DNA from: RGIG1840 sp964626795
Lineage (GTDB): Bacteria; Bacillota_I; Bacilli_A; RF39; UBA660
Assembly: GCA_964626795.1 (NCBI GenBank)
Contig: CAZVIQ010000010.1
Span: forward strand, 1-22,375
Direction of reading: 5' to 3'
DNA length: 22,375 nt
Shown one piece after another: positions 8,357 through 14,848 of the stretch. Position numbers and translations under genes: made by a program. Below the pieces are notes generated by a model that was not told where the DNA came from, searched no databases, and worked only from the letters and a program-made list of their open reading frames with translations. Within the stretch, counting starts at the first letter, position 1. Every line of letters begins with the position of its first letter.

Positions 8357-8500
8357 ATGTCTTTTACAAATAGAAAAATGAAAGTTAAAAACACAAACAG
8401 CCAGGTAAATAAATTAAAGAATGAATATTTTAAAAATATTAAAGAAGATCCTAAAGATTTTTTGGCAACAGAATTTAAAACAGATAGATTTAAAAATTAA
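8357..8500 (+). CDS. Small lysine-rich protein of unknown function (47 aa)
   Basis: An ATG at 8357 opens a 47-codon frame ending in TAA at 8500. GGTGA (8347-8351) lies 5 nt before it; an in-frame ATG at 8345 would add four residues but has no ribosome binding site. The product starts MSFTNRKMKVKNTNSQVNKL and ends FLATEFKTDRFKN. It is highly charged, rich in Lys and Asn, has no Cys, no membrane segment and no signal peptide, and looks like a small soluble or nucleic-acid-associated protein. I do not recognise the family. It fills the gap between thiI and ackA and is followed closely by an intrinsic terminator, which supports it being the end of a transcript. Confidence 0.5.
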   Translation: MSFTNRKMKVKNTNSQVNKLKNEYFKNIKEDPKDFLATEFKTDRFKN

Positions 8501-8563
8501 TTAGTTTATTTCAGTAATATATTATGGATAATTTCTAAATTTGACAAACTTATAAAGTTTATT

Positions 8564-8583
8564 GGATATTTATCCTTTTTTTT
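8564..8583 (+). terminator. Intrinsic terminator before ackA
   Basis: GGATA (8564-8568) pairs with TATCC (8571-8575), followed by eight T residues (8576-8583). The stem is short but the T tract is strong. It would end transcripts coming from thiI and the small ORF. Confidence 0.6.
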
Positions 8584-8595
8584 ATATATAATTAT

Positions 8596-8604
8596 TGTTA
8601 TAAT
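8596..8604 (+). promoter_or_regulatory. Extended -10 promoter of ackA-nrnA
   Basis: TGTTATAAT (8596-8604) is an extended -10 with perfect TATAAT, and a second overlapping TATAAT lies at 8604-8609. The -35 region is the T tract of the preceding terminator and has no clear box. The start codon is 26 nt further on, with GAAGGAAAG as ribosome binding site. Confidence 0.6.
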
Positions 8605-8629
8605 ATAATATATAGAAAGAAGGAAAGTT

Positions 8630-9808
8630 ATGAAGATAATTAGTATTAATGCAGGAAGTTCTTCTTTGAAGTTTACTCTTTTTGAAATGCCTGAAGAAAA
8701 AGTAATTGTAAGTGGAACTTTTGAGAAAATTGGTATAGAAGGAAGTTTTTATACAATAAAATATAATGGAGAAAAAATAGTAAAAGAAAAACCTCTTGAA
8801 AATCATAAAGTTGCAGTTCAGTTTTTACTGGATGATTTAATAGAAATGAATATTATTTCAACTTATGAAGAAATAGAAGGAGTAGGACATAGAGTATTGC
8901 ATGGTGGAGATGTTTATTATACCAGTGTAATAATTGATGAACAAGTTATTAAAACTATCGAAGAATTAATACCTTTAGGACCTTTACATATGCCTGCTAA
9001 TTTAGTTGGTATAAAAAGTATGATGGAGGTTCTTCCAAATATAATTCATGTTGCAGTTTTTGATACTGCATTTCATCAGACAATGGATAAAGAAGAATTC
9101 TTATATGCAGTGCCTTTTGAATGGTTTACAAAATATGCAGTTAGAAAATATGGTTTTCATGGAACAAGTCATAAATATATAACTGAAGAAATTAACAAGC
9201 AACTTGGTAGAAATCCAAAAATGATAAACTGTCATTTAGGAAACGGCGCTAGTTTATGTGCTATAAATGATGGAAAATGTGTTGACACAACAATGGGATT
9301 TACTCCGCTTGCCGGTCTTATAATGGGAACCAGGTCTGGAGATATAGATCCAGCAATTATTCCTTATTTGATGGATAAAACAGGAGATACTGTAGATGGA
9401 ATAATAAGTGAACTTAATAAGAACAGTGGTATGCTTTCTTTAAGTGATACAGGAAGTGATATGAGAGATATTGGCGAAGGATACTTAAATGGAAATGATA
9501 GATGCGTTCTGGCAATAAACATGTATGTAAAAAGAATAGTTAATTATATATCTGCTTATAATACTCTTCTTGAAGGGGTAGAAGTAATTACATTTACTGC
9601 TGGTATTGGCGAAAATGATGATTTAGTAAGAAAACTTATTTGTGAAAAGCTAGCTTGTTTAGGTGTAAAATTAGATAAGGAAAAGAATAAAGGTAAAAAA
9701 AGTAGTTTTGAAAAGATTTCTAGTGAGGACTCTAAAATAGATGTTTATGTAGTACCTACTAATGAAGAAATTATGATTGCAAAAGATACTTGTGACTTTA
9801 TAAAATAG
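8630..9808 (+). CDS. ackA: Acetate kinase
   Basis: The 392-residue product matches the family length. Acetate kinase interconverts acetyl phosphate plus ADP with acetate plus ATP, giving substrate-level ATP in fermentation. Motifs seen: SINAGSSSLKF (N7, S10, S12), GHRVLHGG (R88), FDTAFHQTM (D145), YGFHGTSHKY (H177), HLGNGASL, MGFTPLAGLIMGTRSGDIDP and FTAGIGEND. All expected catalytic residues are present. No phosphotransacetylase gene is adjacent. The gene is followed after 9 nt by nrnA, whose ribosome binding site overlaps its stop codon, so the two form an operon. Confidence 0.98.
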   Translation: MKIISINAGSSSLKFTLFEMPEEKVIVSGTFEKIGIEGSFYTIKYNGEKIVKEKPLENHKVAVQFLLDDLIEMNIISTYEEIEGVGHRVLHGGDVYYTSVIIDEQVIKTIEELIPLGPLHMPANLVGIKSMMEVLPNIIHVAVFDTAFHQTMDKEEFLYAVPFEWFTKYAVRKYGFHGTSHKYITEEINKQLGRNPKMINCHLGNGASLCAINDGKCVDTTMGFTPLAGLIMGTRSGDIDPAIIPYLMDKTGDTVDGIISELNKNSGMLSLSDTGSDMRDIGEGYLNGNDRCVLAINMYVKRIVNYISAYNTLLEGVEVITFTAGIGENDDLVRKLICEKLACLGVKLDKEKNKGKKSSFEKISSEDSKIDVYVVPTNEEIMIAKDTCDFIK

Positions 9809-9817
9809 GTGTAAATA

Positions 9818-10780
9818 GTGAATAAAGTATATAAAAATATATACAATGAAATAAAAAAGTATAAAAAGATTTATGTTGTTAGACATATTGGTCCTGATCC
9901 AGATGCAATCTGTACACAGCTTGCTTTAAAAGAAAGTATTAAAGAGACTTTTCCATCTAAAGAAGTGTTTGCTCTTGGTGCTTCAGTTGCAAAATTCAAA
10001 AATTTTGGGACTATAGATAAAGTGCAGGAACTTGATAAAGAAGCACTTGTAGTAGCGGTGGATGTTCCAGATAAAAAAAGAATAGATGGATTAAATGTTG
10101 AAGAGTTTAAACATGTTATTAAAATAGATCATCATCCTTTTATAGAAAGATATGGTTATATTGAACATGTTAAGGATAAGGCAACAAGTGCAGCACAATT
10201 AGTGCTTGAACTAATCAACAATACAAGACTTAGAATGACTAAAAGCATAGCAGAAAATTTGTTTACAGGTATTGTTGCCGATTCAAATAGGTTTATGTTT
10301 TATCCTACGGATCCTGGCGTTTTCAGAATGATAGCAGATTTAGTCGAAAAAAATAAACTTGATATACAAAAATTATATGCAGATCTTTATAGTAGACCGC
10401 TCAGCGATGTTAGACTTATGGGATATATAGCAGAAAACTTAAAAGTAACAAAGAATGGCTTTGCATATATTGAACTTGACGATGATATAATTAGTAGTTT
10501 TAATGCAGATATAGCTAGTGCATCTAATATGATAAATGATTTTAATAATATAAATGAAATTTATGTGTGGATATTCATATCTAAAGACGTAGTAAATAAT
10601 CTTTATAAAATAAATATTAGAAGTAGAGGACCTGTTATTAATGAAGTAGCTATGAAGTATAGTGGCGGAGGACATAAATTTGCCAGTGGTGTAAGAACTT
10701 TAGAAAAAGCTGTGGTTGAAACTTTAATTAAAGATTTAGATGAACTCTGTAAGGAGTATAAAAATACGATTGAGAACTGA
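9818..10780 (+). CDS. nrnA: Bifunctional oligoribonuclease/pAp phosphatase NrnA-like (DHH/DHHA1)
   Basis: The 320-residue product has an N-terminal DHH domain with HIGPDPDA (H23, D27, D29), D82 in VDVPDKKRI, IDHHP (104-106) and ADSNRF (D155), and a C-terminal DHHA1 domain with SGGGHKFASG (283-286). NrnA-type enzymes degrade short RNA oligonucleotides left by larger exonucleases and dephosphorylate 3'-phosphoadenosine 5'-phosphate using Mn. The start is a GTG at 9818, preceded by TAGGTG, the same TAGGTG...TAGTG arrangement seen before uvrA. It ends in TGA, and that stop codon sits inside a terminator hairpin. A cyclic-dinucleotide phosphodiesterase role (GdpP-like) is less likely because the GdpP membrane and GGDEF domains are missing. 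Confidence 0.93.
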   Translation: MNKVYKNIYNEIKKYKKIYVVRHIGPDPDAICTQLALKESIKETFPSKEVFALGASVAKFKNFGTIDKVQELDKEALVVAVDVPDKKRIDGLNVEEFKHVIKIDHHPFIERYGYIEHVKDKATSAAQLVLELINNTRLRMTKSIAENLFTGIVADSNRFMFYPTDPGVFRMIADLVEKNKLDIQKLYADLYSRPLSDVRLMGYIAENLKVTKNGFAYIELDDDIISSFNADIASASNMINDFNNINEIYVWIFISKDVVNNLYKINIRSRGPVINEVAMKYSGGGHKFASGVRTLEKAVVETLIKDLDELCKEYKNTIEN

Positions 10781-10793
10781 TGAAGTTCTTTTT
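10773..10793 (+). terminator. Intrinsic terminator overlapping the nrnA stop codon
   Basis: AGAACT (10773-10778) pairs with AGTTCT (10784-10789) around a 5-nt loop and is followed by TTTT. The TGA stop (10778-10780) spans the last stem base and the loop, so ribosomes terminating here would overlap the hairpin. Confidence 0.7.
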
Positions 10794-10795
10794 CA

Positions 10796-10823
10796 TTGAT
10801 AAATTTTAAAAAAATGGTAATAT
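10796..10823 (+). promoter_or_regulatory. Promoter of surface-protein paralogue 1
   Basis: TTGATA (10796-10801) and an extended -10, TGG before TAATAT (10818-10823), are spaced 16 nt apart. The layout matches the promoters of the two downstream paralogues. A perfect TATAAT at 10832-10837 lies too close to the start codon to be the main -10. Confidence 0.55.
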
Positions 10824-10834
10824 TACAGTAATAT
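10820..10834 (+). promoter_or_regulatory. 7-1-7 inverted repeat over the transcript start of paralogue 1
   Basis: ATATTAC (10820-10826) and GTAATAT (10828-10834) are perfect inverted arms around one base, between the -10 and the ribosome binding site. The format resembles operators of Fur-family regulators, but the sequence matches none that I can name. In AT-rich DNA this may be chance. Confidence 0.3.
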
Positions 10835-10847
10835 AATAGGTGGTAAA

Positions 10848-12479
10848 ATGAAAAAAATTGCTTTTATAGTTTTAACATTGATAACTTTATTAATTACATT
10901 AAGGATTGATTATAATTTTTCTAAAAATAGCAATAATATAATTTCGATGTATGAAGAAAAGGGAAATCAGATAAAATCAATTAAGAAAATTCCTGAAAAT
11001 GTAAATTTAAATCTTATAACTGAATGTAAAGGAGAAGCTTCTTTAGAATGGAATAATACTAAGAGACAAATTAAATTTTCTTCAAATAGTGCAAATATTA
11101 AATGTAATTTAACTTTTAAAAATAATGTTATACTTAATTTAAGTGAAACAACTGGAACAGTAATAAAAACAAAACAAAAAGAAGTAAGTATTACAGGAGA
11201 GAATTATGGTAAACTAAGCTGTTCAACTAATGATTCATCTATAGCTTCTTGTGTGGTGGAAGGTACTAAGCTTAAAATAACAGGTCTAGGTTTAGGTAAT
11301 GCAGTAATAACAGTAAGAGAAGATATAGAAAATAAAACGGTGAATTATAATATTACTGTAAAAGATTTGAACTTTATAATAAAATATTCTGCAGGAACAA
11401 GCGCTAATGAATTTAACGATATTGTAATGGAATCAGATGGTTATGTTGTTGTTGGATACTCTTTTGATGAATTTGATGGTAAAGCAGTAATTGCAAAATA
11501 TAATTTTTATGGTGAATTGGTATGGGAAAAATTTCATACTGAAGGATATCTTGAATATTTTTATGCTATAACTACAGTTTCAGATGGATATGTCGTGGTA
11601 GGAGAAAGTTTGAGTGACTCATATATTTCTACTCCATATATTATAAAATATGATTTGAACGGAAATTTTGTGTGGCAGAAAAAAAATACAAATACCACCT
11701 ATACTTTTAATGATATAATTACAATAAGTGATGGATTTCTAGTTGCGGGAGAAAGTGCAGGGTTTTTTGACTGGTCTTATGGAGGGGGATCTTCAATTCC
11801 AGGAAAAGGTGTAATTATTAAATATAATTCAAATGGAGTATCGCAATGGGAAAAAATATATGATTATGCTGACCCTGACTTTAGTCATAAAAAACTTAAA
11901 GCAGTTACTGAATTTAACAATGAGTATTATTTTGCGGGTCGATTATATATAAATCCAAGTGGAACTCAATCTGGTGCATTAATTGTTAAATATAATAAAA
12001 ATGGTACAAAATTATGGGAATTTGGCTTTAATAATCGAGATTGGCTTAACAGTATAATTAAAACATCAGATGGTGTGATAGTAGTAGGTTCTGGCTCAGG
12101 AGGTGCATTAATTGCAAAATTTAATAGCTCTGGAAGTCTTATTTGGGGAACTGTAGTTGAGGGTACTGATCCTGGTTTTTCACAATTTTATGGAGTTACT
12201 GAAGTAAGCGATGGATATATTGCTGTAGGCAAGAGTGAGGCTAATGATTATGATTATCTTGGACTAAATAGGGGATCAATTGATGGCGTTATTGCAAAAT
12301 TTAATAAATCAGGAACTCTCTTGTGGGTTAAAACTTTTGGAGGAAGTAATTCAGATTGTTTCAATGCAATAGTGTCTAATGGAACGAGATATGGTGTTGT
12401 AGGATATACATATTCAAATGATCAAGATTTTTCAGGAACCACAACTAAAGGGGGTACAATATATAATTTTGAAAAATAA
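10848..12479 (+). CDS. Membrane-anchored extracellular protein: Ig-like domain plus seven-repeat beta-propeller (paralogue 1)
   Basis: The function of this 543-residue protein is unknown to me. It starts with one hydrophobic segment (about residues 4-19) with no lipobox and no clear signal-peptidase site, so it is probably a membrane-anchored outer protein. A short module with a Cys pair follows (C60, C86, around LEWNNTKRQIKF). Next comes one Ig-like domain resembling BIG2 (about 94-173), with GENYGKLSC and SIASC giving a second pair (C125, C135) and TGLGLGNAVITV near its end. Residues 174-543 hold seven divergent repeats of roughly 45-60 residues with the pattern SDGYVVVG...IxKYxxNGxLVWxK, which I read as a seven-bladed beta-propeller. 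It ends TIYNFEK. It lacks the second Ig-like domain of its two neighbours. SD GGTGG lies upstream. Confidence 0.85.
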   Translation: MKKIAFIVLTLITLLITLRIDYNFSKNSNNIISMYEEKGNQIKSIKKIPENVNLNLITECKGEASLEWNNTKRQIKFSSNSANIKCNLTFKNNVILNLSETTGTVIKTKQKEVSITGENYGKLSCSTNDSSIASCVVEGTKLKITGLGLGNAVITVREDIENKTVNYNITVKDLNFIIKYSAGTSANEFNDIVMESDGYVVVGYSFDEFDGKAVIAKYNFYGELVWEKFHTEGYLEYFYAITTVSDGYVVVGESLSDSYISTPYIIKYDLNGNFVWQKKNTNTTYTFNDIITISDGFLVAGESAGFFDWSYGGGSSIPGKGVIIKYNSNGVSQWEKIYDYADPDFSHKKLKAVTEFNNEYYFAGRLYINPSGTQSGALIVKYNKNGTKLWEFGFNNRDWLNSIIKTSDGVIVVGSGSGGALIAKFNSSGSLIWGTVVEGTDPGFSQFYGVTEVSDGYIAVGKSEANDYDYLGLNRGSIDGVIAKFNKSGTLLWVKTFGGSNSDCFNAIVSNGTRYGVVGYTYSNDQDFSGTTTKGGTIYNFEK

Positions 12480-12533
12480 AAAAAGTCATTATTATTTTAT
12501 TAGAAAAATCGCTGATATAGATTATAATTTTTC

Positions 12534-12562
12534 TTGATTAAAATTTTAATAAATGATATTAT
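12534..12562 (+). promoter_or_regulatory. Promoter of surface-protein paralogue 2
   Basis: TTGATT (12534-12539), a 17-nt spacer and TGA plus TATTAT (12557-12562) form an extended -10 promoter. The sequence TTCTTGAT before the -35 and AAATGAT before the -10 are nearly identical to the promoter of paralogue 3. No convincing terminator was seen between paralogue 1 and this promoter. Confidence 0.6.
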
Positions 12563-12585
12563 GATTATAGAAAATAGGTGAAGCT

Positions 12586-14538
12586 ATGAAAAGAGTATTT
12601 AAATATATATTTTTAATTTTGACAACTGTCATGTTTTTATTTATATCTTTTAAGATAAGTAACAATTATTTTATTAATGATTATAATTTAATTTCGATGT
12701 ATGAATCAAAAGGAAGTCAGTTAAAATTAATTAAAAAAATCCCTGAAAGTCCAAATTTGAATCTTACTTATGAATGCAAGGAAAATGCAGCTTTATCATG
12801 GGATGATACTAAAAGACAAATTAGATTTTCTTCAGATACTGAATCTACAAGATGTAATTTAACTTTTCAATATGATGTAATACTTACTTTAAATGAAACA
12901 AGTGGAACAATATTAAAATCAAATAAAAAAGAAGTGGGGATAGATGGAGAAAATTATGGCAAACTTACATGTGAATCAAATAATCCAACTATAGCATCTT
13001 GCACTGTAACACAAACTAAACTTACAGTAACAGGCTTGAATCCTGGGACTGCAACAATAACTGTTAAAGATACAACTTCCGATAAGCAGGCTACATTTTC
13101 AGCAACTGTTACTGATGTTACTTTAGGATTAACACCAACAAGTGGAAGTACTACTTTAAATAAGACATTAACAAGTACAATAACTGGAAGTAATTATGGT
13201 ACTCTTACATGTATAACAAGTGATTCTTTAATTGCAACATGCTCTATATCAGGTGCAACTTTAACGATAAAAACAGGTGGTAAGGCTGGAATAGCTACAA
13301 TTATTGTAAAAGAAAATTTAGCGAATAAATCAGTAACATATACAGCAAATGTAGATGTACTTAAACTTTCATGGGTCAAGACATTTGGTGGAACAAACTG
13401 GGATTATTTTTGGGATGTTATAGAAACAGCAGATGGAGGATATATAGCTGCAGGAAAAACTTTTTCAGAAGATATAGATATAACAGGTATTACAATGAGT
13501 TATGAGTATGATGCAACAGCAATGTTAGTAAAATATGATGCAGCAGGAAATGTAGTATGGAAAAAGTTCTTTGGAGGATCTGATACAGAGGAATTTAAAG
13601 GAGTGACAGCAGTTTCAGATGGTTATATTGTAATAGGAATGACATGGTCCAAAGATAGAGATCTAGCAGGATTAAATCCCAATGCTAATAATGTACCTGT
13701 TTTAATAAAATATGATTTAAATGGAAATTTAATATGGAAAAAAATTCCAGTGCAGGGACATAATTTTGAAAAAATAATATCTGTATCAGATGGGGTCATA
13801 GTTGTTGGATCTAAAATGTCAAATATGAATTGGGCTATTCCTTCACAGCCAGGACCTGTTTCTGTAATAGCAGCATATATAGTAAAATATAATTTAAGTG
13901 GTAATTTAGTATGGCAAGCTTATTCTCATGATGGTTCGATAGCCAGTAGTGGATTTACAAATGTTGTAGAATCTAACGGAGGATATGTAGCAGTAGGAAA
14001 TCAAGCTGTAGCATATTATAATGGAACTTCAAATTTACTTATTACTAAATTTAATAAAAATGGAACAAAAATATATGAAAAGCAGTATGGTGAATTAAGA
14101 AAAAATGGAAAGCTTTTTGGTATTAGTTCTATTACAGAGGGTGTAATTATAGTTGGAAAAGTCGACAATGAAGCGACAATGGCAAAACTTAATAATAATG
14201 GTGATGTTATATGGTCATATAGTTATCCAGGTACTGCCACGGATGTTTTTAACGATGTTACAACAGTTTTAGATGGATTTGTAGTTGTAGGAAATAGCAC
14301 ATCAACAAATATAATTCCAGGCAAAGGTAGCACTGATGGACTTGTATTAAAAATTAGTCCCAGTGGAAGTTTAGTTTGGGTTAAACATTTTGGAGGAAAT
14401 GGAGCTGACAACTTTAGTTCTGTTTTGTCTTCCTCAAGTAAAATTATCATAGTAGGTGATACTAGTTCTAATAATGGAGACATGCAAGGATTAAATAAAG
14501 GTGTGTATGATGCAGTAATATATAATTTTGATTATTAA
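12586..14538 (+). CDS. Membrane-anchored extracellular protein: two Ig-like domains plus seven-repeat beta-propeller (paralogue 2)
   Basis: This 650-residue paralogue of its two neighbours has an N-terminal hydrophobic anchor (about 5-22), the Cys-pair module (C64, C90 around LSWDDTKRQIRF), and two Ig-like domains, at about 98-177 (C129, C139) and 178-257 (C209, C219). Residues 259-650 hold seven repeats. The strand LSWVKTFGG occurs just before repeat 1, and repeat 7 stops at AVIYNFDY without such a strand, so the N-terminal strand could complete the last blade (the velcro closure typical of propellers). Repeat signatures include VSDGYIVIG, KYDLNGNLIWKK and VSDGVIVVG. The ribosome binding site is TAGGTGAAG. 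Adhesion or ligand binding at the surface is plausible, but no function is known. Confidence 0.85.
   Translation: MKRVFKYIFLILTTVMFLFISFKISNNYFINDYNLISMYESKGSQLKLIKKIPESPNLNLTYECKENAALSWDDTKRQIRFSSDTESTRCNLTFQYDVILTLNETSGTILKSNKKEVGIDGENYGKLTCESNNPTIASCTVTQTKLTVTGLNPGTATITVKDTTSDKQATFSATVTDVTLGLTPTSGSTTLNKTLTSTITGSNYGTLTCITSDSLIATCSISGATLTIKTGGKAGIATIIVKENLANKSVTYTANVDVLKLSWVKTFGGTNWDYFWDVIETADGGYIAAGKTFSEDIDITGITMSYEYDATAMLVKYDAAGNVVWKKFFGGSDTEEFKGVTAVSDGYIVIGMTWSKDRDLAGLNPNANNVPVLIKYDLNGNLIWKKIPVQGHNFEKIISVSDGVIVVGSKMSNMNWAIPSQPGPVSVIAAYIVKYNLSGNLVWQAYSHDGSIASSGFTNVVESNGGYVAVGNQAVAYYNGTSNLLITKFNKNGTKIYEKQYGELRKNGKLFGISSITEGVIIVGKVDNEATMAKLNNNGDVIWSYSYPGTATDVFNDVTTVLDGFVVVGNSTSTNIIPGKGSTDGLVLKISPSGSLVWVKHFGGNGADNFSSVLSSSSKIIIVGDTSSNNGDMQGLNKGVYDAVIYNFDY
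13117..13377 (+). repeat. Duplicated Ig-like domain 2, copy in paralogue 2
   Basis: This segment encodes residues 178-264 of paralogue 2 and is closely related to 15380-15640 in paralogue 3. My hand alignment of 86 residues found 8 differences, and the DNA is also clearly similar, with identical runs such as GTAAAAGAAAATTTAGCGAA. The first Ig-like domains of the same two proteins differ far more. Confidence 0.8.
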
Positions 14539-14545
14539 TTATACT

Positions 14546-14586
14546 AATAACCAAAATAACAAAACTCTGTTTATTCGGTTATTTTT
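14546..14586 (+). terminator. Intrinsic terminator after paralogue 2
   Basis: AATAACC (14546-14552) pairs with GGTTATT (14577-14583), with an inner AACA/TGTT stem (14558-14561 with 14568-14571), followed by a run of T. Confidence 0.65.
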
Positions 14587-14795
14587 AATATATATAACAT
14601 TAAGTCTTAGGTATAACTATATTTCAAAATTCCAATGATTTTAATAGCTTTAATAAAAATTTTAATATTAATAAATTATTCATAATAATAATGACCTTCA
14701 ATACTAATTTTTTTGTTTATCACTTTGTGTTATGTAACCATATTAATATTCTAATGTTATTTTATTAAAGACATATATATATTACTAATCTTTTC
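14587..14795 (+). other. Gene-free AT-rich spacer between paralogues 2 and 3
   Basis: The gap between the two coding regions is 310 nt. It holds the terminator of paralogue 2 at its left end and the promoter of paralogue 3 at its right end. Between them I see no credible ORF, RNA gene or repeat, only AT-rich sequence. Confidence 0.5.
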
Positions 14796-14824
14796 TTGAT
14801 AAAAACTATGATAAATGATAATAT
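14796..14824 (+). promoter_or_regulatory. Promoter of surface-protein paralogue 3
   Basis: TTGATA (14796-14801), a 17-nt spacer and TGA plus TAATAT (14819-14824) match the promoters of paralogues 1 and 2. The string TAATATTAC around the -10 is shared with paralogue 1. Confidence 0.6.
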
Positions 14825-14848
14825 TACTATAGGAAAGTAGGCGAAAAT

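Noticed and set aside
8541..8570. Perfect TTGACA with a GATATT 18 nt downstream as an ackA promoter
   Set aside because: Transcripts would start at or inside the terminator hairpin; the extended -10 at 8596-8604 fits better.
14624..14683. Minus-strand 19-codon frame with GAAGGT upstream in the gap between paralogues 2 and 3
   Set aside because: Too short, ribosome binding site about 11 nt away, composition as expected by chance in AT-rich DNA.
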